64,000 nucleotides of DNA from Porticoccaceae bacterium (GCA_026005035.1 BPKH01000006.1:154132-218131); one strand, 5' to 3'; shown: positions 43,652 to 53,871, numbered from the stretch's first letter. A program made the numbers and translations. The notes: a model not told the origin generated them from the sequence alone.

Positions 43652-43846
43652 GCCCGTCCGGGTTTCGTAACCATGAGATACCGCGATCGCGGCGACCCCT
43701 ATTCTCCGACTCTCTCGCCGGAGGACGTTCGGCAGGGTGCGCGGTGGGCACTGGGGTGGAGCACGAGGGTTACCCGGTCTTCCCTACCCCCTCAATGTAC
43801 CCATCGCTCCGAACCGGGCTCCCGGGCTGCCGCTTGGGAGGCGCCA

Positions 43847-43875
43847 TTGCCATCCCCCCTGGACTCTGGTATAAA
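43847..43875 (+). promoter_or_regulatory. Sigma-70 promoter of rpmB-rpmG
   Basis: TTGCCA (43847-43852), 17 bases, TATAAA (43870-43875). The transcript would start near 43882, about 58 bases before the rpmB ATG. The rest of the gap 43652-43846 shows no gene or repeat that I can support. Confidence 0.78.
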
Positions 43876-43939
43876 TCCGCGCCTTTCCGGCGAGCTCCCT
43901 TGCCGGGGCCCCAAACGGAATCGAGCAGAGGCCAAAGCC

Positions 43940-44176
43940 ATGTCCAGAGTCTGTCAGGTGACCGGCAAGAAGCCGATGACCGGCCACAACGTATCCCACG
44001 CCAACAACAAGACCAAGCGCCGCTTCGTCCCCAATCTCCACACCCACCGCTTTTGGGTGGAGTCGGAGAAGCGCTTCGTGAAGCTGCGCGTCTCCACCAA
44101 GGGCTTGCGGATCATCGACAAATACGGCATCGACAAGGTGCTCGCCGACCTGCGCCGGCGCGGCGAGCGGATTTGA
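43940..44176 (+). CDS. rpmB: 50S ribosomal protein L28
   Basis: A 78-residue ribosomal protein starting [23 protein letters not shown], a near-invariant L28 signature, with [17 protein letters not shown] at the C-terminus. It precedes rpmG by 12 bases, the standard pair. Confidence 0.98.
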   Translation: MSRVCQVTGKKPMTGHNVSHANNKTKRRFVPNLHTHRFWVESEKRFVKLRVSTKGLRIIDKYGIDKVLADLRRRGERI

Positions 44177-44188
44177 GGAGGAAGCGCC

Positions 44189-44356
44189 ATGGCCAAGGCT
44201 GCGCGCGAGCTGATCAAGCTGGTGTCCTCGGCGGGCACCGGGCATTTCTACACCACTTCGAAAAACAAGCGCACCACTCCGGAAAAGCTCGAGCTCAAGA
44301 AGTACGACCCGGTGGCGCGCCGCCACGTCATCTACAAAGAGGCGAAGATCAAGTAG
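44189..44356 (+). CDS. rpmG: 50S ribosomal protein L33
   Basis: A 55-residue protein: [21 protein letters not shown] then [20 protein letters not shown], the L33 signature without the Zn-binding CXXC pairs (C-minus form). GAGGAGG precedes the ATG. A strong terminator follows. Confidence 0.98.
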   Translation: MAKAARELIKLVSSAGTGHFYTTSKNKRTTPEKLELKKYDPVARRHVIYKEAKIK

Positions 44357-44379
44357 GTTCTTCGCCGAGCGGCGGACGC

Positions 44380-44413
44380 GCGAAGGCCCGGGCACGACCC
44401 GGGCCTTCGCTTT
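44380..44413. terminator. Intrinsic terminator between rpmG and exbD
   Basis: GCGAAGGCCCGGG (44380-44392) pairs perfectly with CCCGGGCCTTCGC (44398-44410) around a CACGA loop, followed by TTT. It can serve both the rpmBG and the opposing exbD transcript. Confidence 0.85.
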
Positions 44414-44425
44414 GCGGGGCTCGGT

Positions 44426-44839
44426 TCAGCGCGCCGGCCGCGTGGCCAAGGAGATGTCGTAGACCCCCGCCTGCCGGGCTTGGTCGGAGATCTTGACGAA
44501 GACCTCCGTCTTGGCCTTGGGATGGGCGTTGATGATCACCTTGGCTTCTGGGTTTTCGGCGTGGATCCGCTCCACGTTGGCGCGCACCGCGCGCACGTCG
44601 ATCCGCCTTCCCTCCAGGGTGATCTCGTTGTTCTCGTCGACGAAGAAGACGATGTTTTTCTGCTGGGTTTCCGGCGGGGGCTGGTCGGTGGTGGGGGGGC
44701 GCTGGACGCCGATCCCGCTCTCCTTCACGAAGGACGCCGTGACGATGAAGAAGATCAACATGATGAACACGACGTCCAGCATGGGCGTGAGGTCGATCTG
44801 CGATTCGTCCTCCGCCCGCCGCTTGCTACCGAGGGCCAT
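44426..44839 (-). CDS. exbD: ExbD/TolR-family biopolymer transport protein (no ExbB next to it)
   Basis: A 137-residue inner-membrane protein with one helix near residues 18-40 carrying the proton-pathway Asp in DLTPMLDVVFIML, and a periplasmic domain (VKISDQARQAGVYDISLAT). ExbD works with ExbB and TonB to power TonB receptors. Normally an exbB lies just upstream; here the 175 bases upstream are followed by divergent mutM, so its partner must be elsewhere or this is an extra copy. Confidence 0.93.
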   Translation of the reverse strand: MALGSKRRAEDESQIDLTPMLDVVFIMLIFFIVTASFVKESGIGVQRPPTTDQPPPETQQKNIVFFVDENNEITLEGRRIDVRAVRANVERIHAENPEAKVIINAHPKAKTEVFVKISDQARQAGVYDISLATRPAR

Positions 44840-45014
44840 AGGTTCCTACCCGTACCTGTAGTGGCTTAGCGATCGGCGCGGGGCCTGGCGGTCCGTCCCG
44901 GAACCGCCTCCCGCGGAGATTTCCCATGCTGGGGCAGGGGGAATCCCGGCAAAGATTGCCATCCTCGACTGACGCGCCTAGTATGCCGCCGTTTCGGCCG
45001 CGAGGGAAGTCCCG

Positions 45015-45827
45015 GTGCCCGAACTGCCGGAGGTGGAGACCACGCTGCGCGGCATCCGCCCCCACGTCCTCGGCAGGCGGGTGGAGGAAGTCGCGGTGCG
45101 CGCGCCGCGGCTGCGCCTGCCGGTGCCCGAGCTCGCCCCCCGCCTGGTGGGGCGCGCCCTGGAAGGGCTGCGGCGGCGCGGCAAGTACCTGCTGTTCGCC
45201 GCGGGCGAGGGCCATCTGCTCCTCCATCTGGGGATGTCGGGCAGCCTGCGGATCCTGCCCGCCGCTGCGCCGCCGGGCCCCCACGATCACCTGGACTGGA
45301 CCCTGGAGGGGGGGCTGTGCCTGCGCTTCACCGACCCGCGGCGCTTCGGCCTGGTGCAGTGGCTTCAGGGGGATCCCCTGGCCCATCCCCTGCTGGCCGG
45401 GCTCGGCCCCGAACCCTTGGGGGAGGCATTCACCGCCGACTACCTGTACCGGGCGAGCCGAGGCCGCCGGGTGGCGGTCAAGGCCTTTCTGATGGACGGC
45501 CGGGTGGTGGCGGGGGTCGGCAACATCTACGCCAATGAGGCCCTCCACCGCGCCGGCATCCGGCCCCTCCTGCCCGCCGGGCGCCTGTCCCGGGCGCGCT
45601 GCGGGCGGCTGGTGGCGGCCCTGCGGGAGGTGCTGGCCGAGGCGGTCGCCCAGGGCGGGACGACCTTGCGCGATTTCGTGGGCGGAGATGGGCGGCCCGG
45701 TTACTTCGCCCAGGCGCTTCGGGTCTACGGTCGCGCCGGCGCGCCCTGCGCGGGGTGCGGGGCGCCGCTGCGGGAGGTGCGGCTGGCTGGGCGGTCCACC
45801 GTCTACTGCCCGCGCTGCCAGCGGTGA
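45015..45827 (+). CDS. mutM: Formamidopyrimidine-DNA glycosylase
   Basis: MutM (Fpg) removes 8-oxoguanine and formamidopyrimidines and nicks the abasic site. The catalytic N-terminal PELPEVET (Pro after Met removal), the lysine in RRRGKYLLF, the helix-two-turn-helix GVGNIYANEALHRAGI and the zinc finger CAGCG...CPRC are present. 270 residues, GTG start. Tail-to-tail with coaD, one base apart. Confidence 0.97.
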   Translation: MPELPEVETTLRGIRPHVLGRRVEEVAVRAPRLRLPVPELAPRLVGRALEGLRRRGKYLLFAAGEGHLLLHLGMSGSLRILPAAAPPGPHDHLDWTLEGGLCLRFTDPRRFGLVQWLQGDPLAHPLLAGLGPEPLGEAFTADYLYRASRGRRVAVKAFLMDGRVVAGVGNIYANEALHRAGIRPLLPAGRLSRARCGRLVAALREVLAEAVAQGGTTLRDFVGGDGRPGYFAQALRVYGRAGAPCAGCGAPLREVRLAGRSTVYCPRCQR

Positions 45828-45828
45828 A

Positions 45829-46338
<510 letters not shown>

Positions 46339-46364
46339 CTACCCGAGGGATCCGCCGCCCTCAA

Positions 46365-46964
46365 TCAACCGCCCACTTGGACGAGCCGGCCCACCGCAGC
46401 GCCCACCTGCGCCTGCCGGTGGAGTCGCCAGGAGGGCGGCAGGGCGGGGCTCGCCCTGGCGGGGGATTCGAGGTAGACCCAGCCGCCGGGCACCACCAGC
46501 CGGCGTGCGGCGAGGAGGTCGAGCACCCGCTCGAGCAGCTGCCCCGCAAAGGGCGGGTCCAGAAAGGCGATCTGGAACGGCTCGTCGGTGTGGGCGAGCC
46601 AGCGCAGGGCGTCGTCGCGCACCACTCGCCCCCCTTCGGCGCCGAGCAGCGAGAGGTTGGCGGCCAGGGCGGCGGCCGCTGCCCCATCCCGCTCCAGGAA
46701 GACCACCTGGGCGGCGCCGCGGGAGAGGGCCTCGATGCCGAGCGCTCCCGATCCGGCGAAGGCGTCCAGGCAACGGCTGCCCGGCAGATCGGCGGCGAGC
46801 CAGTTGAACAGCGTCTCCCGCAGCCGATCGGCGGTGGGGCGCAAGCCGGGCCGATCCGGAAAGCGGAGGCGGCGGCCGCGGTACCGGCCCGCGATCACCC
46901 GTATGCGGTTGCTGCCCCCGGGCCTCGCTCTGGCGGCTCGGCCCCGGCCCTGCTGGCGGTCCAC
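46365..46964 (-). CDS. rsmD: 16S rRNA m2G966 methyltransferase RsmD
   Basis: A 199-residue methyltransferase. RVIAGRYRGRRLRFP, LRPTADRLRETLFNWL, the SAM loop LDAFAGSGALGIEALSRGA and the catalytic FLDPPF are present. GTG 46964 gives the usual short leader; earlier starts in frame are possible. It is divergent from ftsY, the typical rsmD/ftsY arrangement. Confidence 0.94.
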   Translation of the reverse strand: MDRQQGRGRAARARPGGSNRIRVIAGRYRGRRLRFPDRPGLRPTADRLRETLFNWLAADLPGSRCLDAFAGSGALGIEALSRGAAQVVFLERDGAAAAALAANLSLLGAEGGRVVRDDALRWLAHTDEPFQIAFLDPPFAGQLLERVLDLLAARRLVVPGGWVYLESPARASPALPPSWRLHRQAQVGAAVGRLVQVGG

Positions 46965-47013
46965 GGTCGGTGGTAGGATTGCCGGTTCGGAAGTGGCCGA
47001 AGGATAGGAGTCG

Positions 47014-48289
47014 ATGGCTCGCGGTGCAAACGGGGAGCACAATCGGGGCGGCTTGTTCGGCCGTCGCCGGGAACACGACCCGCGGGCGGGGGAAGACCGC
47101 CCGCAGTCGGGTGGGGCAGTGGCTGCGGGCGAGGGCGCGGCCGCGGAACCGGCGGCCGAGGAGAGCCGCTTCGAGCGACTGCGCCGCCTCTTCTCCCGCC
47201 GCCGCGCCGCCCGGCCGGAGGCCGTTCCGGAAGAGGGAGCGGGGATCCGTGCGCCTTTCGGCGGCGCCGCGCCAGCGGGGGGAGCCGCGCCGGAGTCGCC
47301 GCCGGAAGCCCCCCCGGGCGCTAAGCCCGCGCCCGGACAGGCCGCCGAAGCGGAGCGGCGCCGCCTGGCGCGCGTGCGGCAGGCCCTGGCGCGAACCGGC
47401 CGGGGACTGGGGCGGATCTTCGGCCGCAAGAAGATCGACGAGGCCTTGCTCGAGGAATTGGAAACCCAGCTGCTCGGCGCCGACTTGGGCGTGGAGCTCA
47501 CCGCTGAACTGATCGACGCCCTCGCCGCCCGGGTGCGGCGGCGCGAACTGGGGGATCCCGAGGCGTTGGGACGGGCTCTGGGCGCGCTCTTGATGGAGAT
47601 CCTCGCCCCCTGCGAGCAGCCCCTCCTGGTGGACAAGGCCCGACCCTTTTCGATCCTGGTGGTGGGCGTCAACGGCGTCGGCAAGACCACCACCATCGCC
47701 AAGCTGGCGGCGCACTTCAAGGCACAGGGGACGCTCGGTGGTGCTCGCCGCCGGTGACACCTTCCGCGCCGCCGCGGTGGAGCAGCTGGGCGTGTGGGGG
47801 GAGCGCTGCGGCGTGCCGGTGATCGCCCAGCACACCGGCGCCGACAGCGCCTCGGTGATCTACGACGCCTTGGCCTCGGCCCGCGCCCGCGGCGCCGACC
47901 TGCTCATCGCCGACACCGCCGGGCGGCTCCACAACAAGGGCAACCTCATGGAGGAGCTGCGCAAGGTGGTGCGGGTGATGAAAAAGCTCGACCCCAGCGC
48001 TCCCCACGAGGTGTTGTTGGTGCTCGATGCCGGCACCGGGCAGAACGCCCTCGCCCAGCTCGCCCAGTTCCACGAGGCGGTGGGGGTGACGGGCGTGGCG
48101 CTGACCAAACTCGACGGCACCGCCAAGGGGGGCGTGATCTTTCCCCTCTGCCGGCGCTTCGGCATCCCGGTGCGCTTCGTGGGGGTGGGCGAGGGGATCG
48201 ACGATCTGGAGCCCTTCCGCGCCGCCGACTTCGTCGCCGCGCTCCTCGCTCCCCCCGCGGAAGAGGCGCCGGCGGTGGGGGGGTCGTGA
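47014..48289 (+). CDS. ftsY: Signal recognition particle receptor FtsY (one frameshift)
   Basis: FtsY docks SRP-ribosome complexes at the membrane. A long acidic/Ala-rich N-terminal A domain is followed by the N domain and the G domain with GVNGVGKTTTIAKLAAHF (G1), LLIADTAGRLHNKGNL (G3) and LTKLDGTAKGGV (G4). One extra G in the run 47727-47730 breaks the frame after HFKAQG; removing it gives RSVVLAAGDTFRAAA. Corrected length is about 425 residues. Followed by ftsE with a GTGA overlap. Confidence 0.96.
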
Positions 48290-48948
48290 TCCGCTTCGAG
48301 CACGTGACCCTGCGCTATCCCAGCGGCCAGGAGGCGCTGAGGGACCTCTCCTTCGCCCTCGAAGAGGGGGAATTCGCCTTCCTCACCGGGCACTCCGGCG
48401 CCGGCAAGAGCACCCTGCTGAAACTGATTCTCCTGCTCGAGCGCCCGACCCGGGGGCGGGTGTTGGTCAAGGGCAAGGATCTGGCGGCCCTCGACCGCCG
48501 CCAGGTGCCCTTCTTCCGCCGCCGGGTGGGGGTGGTCTTCCAGGACCCCCACCTCCTCCTCGATCGCACGGTGTTCGAAAACGTCGCTTTGCCCCTCGAG
48601 GTGATGGGCTTTCCCCGGGCCGACATCCCCCGGCGGGTGCGCGCTGCGCTGGACAAGGTGGGGCTCTTGGACAAAGAGCGCGCCTGGCCGGGACACCTGT
48701 CGGCGGGGGAGCAGCAGCGGGTGGGAATCGCGCGGGCGGTGGTCCACAAGCCCCGCCTGCTGCTCGCCGATGAGCCCACCGGGAACCTCGACCCCGAACT
48801 GTCGGCGGAGATCATGGCGCTTTTCCGCCTCTTCAACGAGGTGGGCGTGACGGTGCTCGTCGCCACCCACGACGTGGAGCTCATCGCCCCCTTCCACTGC
48901 CGCCGCCTCCATCTCCGCCAGGGACGGCTGGCGGAGCCGCCGCCGTGA
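48286..48948 (+). CDS. ftsE: Cell-division ABC ATPase FtsE
   Basis: FtsE with FtsX activates peptidoglycan hydrolases at the septum. Walker A is GHSGAGKST, signature LSAGEQQR (Ala replaces the first Gly of LSGGQ), Walker B LLLADEPTGN and H-loop ATHD. 220 residues. GTG start overlaps ftsY stop and the 3' end overlaps ftsX. Confidence 0.96.
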   Translation: MIRFEHVTLRYPSGQEALRDLSFALEEGEFAFLTGHSGAGKSTLLKLILLLERPTRGRVLVKGKDLAALDRRQVPFFRRRVGVVFQDPHLLLDRTVFENVALPLEVMGFPRADIPRRVRAALDKVGLLDKERAWPGHLSAGEQQRVGIARAVVHKPRLLLADEPTGNLDPELSAEIMALFRLFNEVGVTVLVATHDVELIAPFHCRRLHLRQGRLAEPPP

Positions 48949-49919
48949 AGCGACGCCCCCCGGGAGGTGCGCGGCGGACCCGGGCCCGCTGGGTGCACCG
49001 ACTCCAGAACGAGCTCCACGACCATCGCCGCAATGCCCTGAGCAGTCTGCGGCGGCTCGCCGCCACCCCGTTCCAGAGCGCCCTCACTGTGGCGGTGCTG
49101 GCCGTGGCCTTGGCCTTGCCGGCGGCGCTCCTGGTGGCCGTTGCCGAACTCGAGCGGATCGCCGGCGGGCTCGACCTCGAGGGACAGATCACCGTCTTCC
49201 TGCGCCGCGAGGTGGTGCCCGAGGCGGGGCGGGCGCTGGCCGAGCAGCTGGCGCAGCGCCCCCAGCTGGCCGCCGCCCGCTACGTCTCGTCGGCGGAGGC
49301 CCTGGCCCAATTTCGCGAGCACTCGGGATGGGGCGATTTGGTCGAGCTACTCGACGAAAATCCCCTGCCGGCGAGCATCGAACTGGTGCCGGCGCGCCCC
49401 TTGGCCGAGGACCTCGAAGCCCTCCGCGGCCTCGCCGCCGAGCTCGAGGCGCGCCCCGAAGTGGACCAGGTGGTCCTGGATGTGGCCTGGCTGGAGCGCC
49501 TCGCCGCCCTGGCGACCCTCGTGCGGCGGGTCGGCTGGGGGCTCGGGGCGACCCTCGCTTTGGGCGTGCTCCTGGTGGTGGGCAATACCGTACGCCTCGC
49601 CGTGGAGAGCCGCCGGGAAGAGATCCAGGTGGTGATGTGGGTGGGCGGCACCGACGCCTACGTGCGCCGCCCCTTCCTGTATACCGGCTTGTGGCTCGGC
49701 GGCGGCGCCGGGCTCGGGGCCTTTTTCCTGGTGTGGCTCGGCTTTCGGCTCCTTCGCCTCGCGGTGGCGCCGGCGGCCGAATTCTACCCGGCGCTAGACC
49801 AGCTGGGAGGGCCGGGCGCGGCGGCCTGTGCCGCCCTGGTGGGGGTGGGAGCGCTGCTCGGACTGGTGGGCGCGCGCCTGGCGGTCGCCGCCCAACTGCG
49901 CACCCTCCGCGGCCCCTAG
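48945..49919 (+). CDS. ftsX: Cell-division permease FtsX
   Basis: A 324-residue membrane protein: cytosolic N-terminus, TM1 (ALTVAVLAVALALPAALLVAV), a periplasmic domain (ITVFLRREVVPEAGRALAEQL), then three C-terminal helices typical of FtsX. The GTG start overlaps ftsE. Confidence 0.95.
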   Translation: MKRRPPGGARRTRARWVHRLQNELHDHRRNALSSLRRLAATPFQSALTVAVLAVALALPAALLVAVAELERIAGGLDLEGQITVFLRREVVPEAGRALAEQLAQRPQLAAARYVSSAEALAQFREHSGWGDLVELLDENPLPASIELVPARPLAEDLEALRGLAAELEARPEVDQVVLDVAWLERLAALATLVRRVGWGLGATLALGVLLVVGNTVRLAVESRREEIQVVMWVGGTDAYVRRPFLYTGLWLGGGAGLGAFFLVWLGFRLLRLAVAPAAEFYPALDQLGGPGAAACAALVGVGALLGLVGARLAVAAQLRTLRGP

Positions 49920-50018
49920 ACCTGCGCCAGATCAATCACTTGCGGGAACTTTGCGGCAAACTGGAAATCGAATAGTCTGTGTTAAACTTCCCGCCCCAAC
50001 CAAGAGGAGGAGGTGCTC

Positions 50019-50874
50019 ATGGCCAAGAGCTTGCAACCCCTCGCCCTGACCGCGCCCGGCGAGAATCTGGCGGGGGTACCTGCAAGCGGTGAACACCATC
50101 CCCGTCTTGAGCGCCGAAGAGGAAAAGGCCCTCGCCGAGCGCCTGTTTTACCAAAACGATCTGGAGGCGGCGCGGATCCTGGTGCTCTCGCACCTGCGCT
50201 TCGTGGTCCACATCGCCCGCTCCTACGCGGGCTACGGCCTGCCCCTCGCCGATCTGATCCAGGAAGGCAACGTGGGGCTCATGAAGGCGGTGCGCCGCTT
50301 CGACCCCCGCCGGGGGGTGCGACTGATCTCCTTCGCGGTGCACTGGATTCGCGCCGAGATCCACGAGTTCATCCTGCGCAACTGGCGGATCGTCAAGGTG
50401 GCCACCACCAAGGCCCAGCGCAAACTCTTTTTCAACCTGCGCAGCGCCAAGAAGAGCCTTGCCTGGCTGTCCAACGATGAGGCCGCCGAGATCGCCCGCG
50501 ATCTCGGCGTGCCGGTGGCGGAGGTGCGGGAAATGGAGCAGCGGCTCACCGCCCGCGACGCCGCCTTCGACGCGCCAGTGGACGACGACGACGAGGAGAC
50601 GGTGGCCCCCGTCCACTACCTGGAGGACGCCAGCGCCGATCCGGCCCGCCGGGTGGAGGAGGAGGACTGGGAGTGCTTCAGCTTGGCGCGGTTGCGGGCG
50701 GCCCTCGCCGAGCTGGACGAGCGCAGTCGCGACATCCTGGAGCGGCGTTGGCTGGCCGAGGAGGGCAAGGCCACGCTCCAGGAGCTGGCCGATCAGTACG
50801 GGGTCTCCGCCGAGCGGATCCGGCAGATCGAGAGTAGCGCCATGAAGAAAATTCGGGCCGCCATCGAGGCTTGA
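50019..50874 (+). CDS. rpoH: Heat-shock sigma factor RpoH (one frameshift)
   Basis: Sigma-32. Region 2 shows [27 protein letters not shown] and [20 protein letters not shown]; the RpoH box QRKLFFNLR is intact; region 4 has [16 protein letters not shown]. One extra G in 50072-50076 separates the first 20 codons from the rest; removing it gives [14 protein letters not shown], the family N-terminus. Corrected length is about 284 residues. RNA polymerase could start at a TTGCGG/TAGTCT-like element near 49950-49980. Confidence 0.96.
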
Positions 50875-50900
50875 CCGAGGCGGCGGCCCGCCCGTTCCCG

Positions 50901-50924
50901 CCGCGCGCGAGCGCGGTTTTTTTT
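50901..50924 (+). terminator. Intrinsic terminator of rpoH
   Basis: CCGCGC (50901-50906) and GCGCGG (50911-50916) pair around GCGA, followed by eight T. Confidence 0.9.
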
Positions 50925-50948
50925 CGCGAGTGGAAGAGAGGAAAAACC

Positions 50949-51320
50949 TTGCGGCCTGTCCTTGCCGCCTGTGCAGCCCTGCTCGGCGCGAGCGGCGTCC
51001 TCGCCGGCGCCTTCGGCGCCCACGGCCTCGCCGCCCTGGTGGCGCCCGAGCGGCTCGAGCTGTGGCGCACCGCCGTCCTCTACCAGCTCCTCCACGCCCC
51101 CCTGGCGTATTTCTTGGCTGCTGTGCCGGCGAGGGGCGGCGCGCGGCTCGCCGGCTGGCTGTTCGTCGCCGGCAGCCTGCTCTTTTCCGGCAGCCTATAT
51201 CTGTTGGTATTGGGGGATCAGCCCCGCTGGGGAATCGCCACGCCGGTGGGCGGGTCCCTGTTGATCGCCGGTTGGGTGGTCCTGGCCCTCGCCAGCCTCG
51301 GGAGGAGAGGGCGGCCGTGA
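50949..51320 (+). CDS. DUF423 (YgdD-like) small membrane protein
   Basis: A 123-residue protein with four membrane helices: VLAACAALLGASGVLAGAFGAHGL, YQLLHAPLAYFLAAV, GWLFVAGSLLFSGSLYLLVLG and LLIAGWVVLALASL. The motif GAFGAHGL is diagnostic of DUF423. TTG start after AGAGAGGAA. Its stop overlaps the trmB GTG. Confidence 0.9.
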   Translation: MRPVLAACAALLGASGVLAGAFGAHGLAALVAPERLELWRTAVLYQLLHAPLAYFLAAVPARGGARLAGWLFVAGSLLFSGSLYLLVLGDQPRWGIATPVGGSLLIAGWVVLALASLGRRGRP

Positions 51321-52017
51321 CCCTGCCGAGGCCGGAATTCAAGCGCAAGGCGGTGCGCAGTTACGTCATCCGCGCGGGGCGCATGACCGACGCCCAACGC
51401 CGCGCCCTGGAGCGGTACTGGCCGCGCTACGGCCTGTCGTTGGCGCAAGGGATGGTGGACTGGGAAGCGGTGTTCGGCCGGCGCGCACCGGTGGTGCTGG
51501 AGATCGGCTTCGGCAACGGCGAGAGCCTCCTGGAGATGGCCGCCGCTTCGCGCGAGATGGACTTCGTCGGCATCGAGGTGCACCCCCCGGGCGTCGGCCA
51601 CCTGCTGCGGGAGGCGGCGGCGCGCGGCGTGGAAAACCTGCGCGTCTACATGGCCGACGCGGTGGACGTGTTGGAGGACTGCATCCCCCCGGCCAGCCCT
51701 CGCCCGGGTGCAGATCTTCTTTCCCGATCCCTGGCCCAAGAAGCGGCACCACAAGCGGCGTCTGATCCAGCCCCCCTTCGTCGCCCTGGTGGGCGACCGC
51801 CTCGCACCGGGCGGTGTGCTCCACTTGGCCACCGACTGGGAGGAGTACGCCCACCACATGTTGGCGGTGCTCTCTGCCGCGGAGGGGCCTCGTCAACCTG
51901 GCCCCTTCGGGCGGCTTCGCCGAGCGCCCGCCCCACCGCCCCGCCACCAAGTTCGAGCGCCGGGGCGAAGCCCTCGGCCACCGGGTCTGGGACCTCTTGT
52001 TCGCCCGCACCGGGTGA
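51317..52017 (+). CDS. trmB: tRNA (guanine-46-N7) methyltransferase TrmB (two frameshifts)
   Basis: TrmB makes m7G46 in the tRNA variable loop. [11 protein letters not shown], the SAM loop [46 protein letters not shown] and [13 protein letters not shown] are family signatures. Extra bases at CCC 51697-51699 and GGGG 51884-51887 break the frame. Corrected length is about 232 residues. Confidence 0.95.
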
Positions 52018-52072
52018 GCGGCGGGGTCCCTTGAAGTATGATGGCGCTTTGGGCCACCTTGAGGATCCTCCC

Positions 52073-52789
52073 ATGAAAATCCCGCACCCTCGCCGCCCTG
52101 GCTGCGGCGGCCGCGCTCTCCCTCGGCTGCGAACGCGCCGCCGAGGAGGTCTCCCTCGACACCGACGTGGAAAAGCTCAGCTACGTCTTCGGGCAAAACA
52201 TCGGCGAGCAGTTCAAGGCCGACGAGGTGGAGGTGGACGTGGCCAGCTTCGGAAAGGGGATGGCCGACGCCCTGGCGGGGTCGCCCTTCGCCCCTCTCCG
52301 AAGAGGAAACGCTGGCGGTGATCGAGCGGTTCCAGGAGGCCAAGCGGGCGAGCCGGGAGCGGGAGCTCGCCGCCCTGGCGGAAAAGAAACCGCGCCGCCG
52401 GTGAAAAGTTCCGCGCCGAGTACGCCGCCCGGGATGGGGGTGGTGGCGCTGCAAAGCGGCCTCCTGTACCGGGTGCTGGAGGAGGGCAGCGGCGCCGTTC
52501 CCGGCCCCGGCGACACCGTGGAGGTGCACTACCGCGGGCACCCGGGTCGACGGCACCGAGTTCGACAGCTCCTGGAGTCGCGGTCAGCCCGCCACCTTCG
52601 GGGTGGGGCGAGGTGATTCCCGGCTGGACGGAGGCGCTGCAGCACATGCGCGAGGGGGCCCCGCTGGGAGCTGGTGATCCCCCCCCGAACTCGCCTACGG
52701 GGCCGAGGGCGCGGGGCGGCGTGATCGGCCCGGAGGAGACCTTGGTGTTCGAAGTGAGCCTCCTCAAGGTGCACCCCGCGGCCCGGTGA
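52073..52789 (+). CDS. FKBP-type peptidyl-prolyl isomerase lipoprotein (nine frameshifts)
   Basis: A periplasmic FkpA/Mip-like isomerase. Corrected, it has a lipoprotein signal ending SLGC, a dimerisation helix region (KLSYVFGQNIGEQFK, EEETLAVIERFQEAKRA) and an FKBP domain (VEVHYRGTRVDGTEFDSSW, VIPGWTEALQHMREG, IPPELAYGAEGAGG). Nine extra bases break it, in runs at 52081, 52291, 52387, 52436, 52536, 52605, 52669, 52679-52686 and 52713. All nine lie in homopolymers; removing them gives one unbroken frame of about 235 residues ending at the TGA 52787-52789. Confidence 0.86.
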
Positions 52790-53282
52790 CGCCACCCGCG
52801 CGGCGCAGGGGCGAGCCACAGGCCGGCGGCGCCGAAGAGGAGAAAGCAGGGCAACAGCCAGCCGGGAATGCTCAGGCCGAGGAAAGTCCACTGCACCTCG
52901 GCACAGTTGCCGTCTCCCTTGAGGAGCAGCGGCAACCACTCCGACAAGGGGAAATTCTCCACCAGGTAGTCCGCGGGCGGGCCGCAGGCCGGCACCCGTT
53001 CCGGCGGGAGGTGCTGGAGCCACAGCTGGCGGGTGGAGAACCCCGCACCGGCGAAGGCCGCCAGGGCAATGGCGGCGCCGTACAGGGCGCCGCCCCCGTG
53101 GGGCCCGGGCGGTGCAGCCAGGCGATCCGCCGCCACGACGCCCACGGCGATCACCAGGACGCGTTGGACGATGCACAGGTAGCAGGGTCTCGAGCCCCCT
53201 CACTTCCTGGAGGTAGAGGGCCGCGCCCAACAGGGCGGCGGCGGCCAGGGCGATGGAGCCCAAAGAGCCGGCGGTCGGTCAT
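52764..53282 (-). CDS. dsbB: Disulfide bond formation protein DsbB (frameshifts)
   Basis: DsbB reoxidises DsbA and passes electrons to quinones. Four membrane helices; the first Cys pair is PCYLC in the corrected frame and the second region has VPACGPP and DGNCAEV. Extra bases at CCC 53259-53261 and CCCCC 53195-53199 break it; a third near the 3' end is likely because the open frame otherwise runs on antisense to the isomerase gene. With it corrected the stop is at 52766-52764 and the length about 170 residues. Start overlaps acpH (ATGA). Confidence 0.88.
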
Positions 53283-53871
53283 GGCGATTCTCCCAAAAAA
53301 GCCGGTGGCCAACTGGCGGTGGCGGTCCATCAGGGCGAGGAAGACGGCGCTGAGCTCCGCTTTCCCGGGCGACGAGCTCGGGCCAGGCGCGGCCGAGCGC
53401 CACCGGCCCGGCGCAGGCGTGCGCCGAGGTGGTCGAGCACCGCTTGCGGGAAGTCCTCCTCGCCGATCCGCTCCAGCCAGCGGGCGCGCGGAGCCCGCTC
53501 CCAGAAGGGCTGGGCCGTCGGCGCCGGCGGCCCGAGCTCCGCCATCGCGGCGTAGCAGGAAGCGCAAAAGCGCGCCAGTGGCTGGCCGTGGAACGCCGCC
53601 CAGCGCTTGGCCAACAGGTGGTCGAAGTAGACGTCGAGCAGAATGCCGGCGAAACGGCGCCAAGGAGGGGGCAAGAGGCGGCGGGCCGCCCCCCACGCCG
53701 GGGTCGGCGTCGGTGGCGGCGTCGATCAGGCGGTGCAGGCGCACGCCCCGGGCCACGGCGTCCGGCAGGCGCCCTTTCCGGATCGGCCCCTTGAGGAAGT
53801 CGGCGGCGATCCCCCCCCACCTGGACGGCGGGATCGGCGCCCGACAGGTAGGCGTGGGCCAAATGGTTCAT
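53279..53871 (-). CDS. acpH: Acyl carrier protein phosphodiesterase-like AcpH (frameshifts)
   Basis: The start MNHLAHAYLSG and the corrected GGIAADFLKGP, LHRLIDAATDADPGV and LLDVYFDHLLAKRW match the HD-like DUF479 family that removes 4'-phosphopantetheine from ACP. Extra bases in the 8-C run 53811-53818 and the 6-C run 53690-53695 are clear; at least one more must lie between 53330 and 53400 and one near the end, because the C-terminal part only reads through in pieces. The gene overlaps gshA upstream and dsbB downstream. Confidence 0.78.

Noticed and set aside
43667-43940. A protein-coding extension upstream of rpmB
   Set aside because: The in-frame upstream sequence has no family match and contains the -35/-10 of rpmBG.
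49920-50018. An RNA thermometer in the rpoH leader
   Set aside because: The leader is short and no stable hairpin masking the ribosome site could be drawn by eye.
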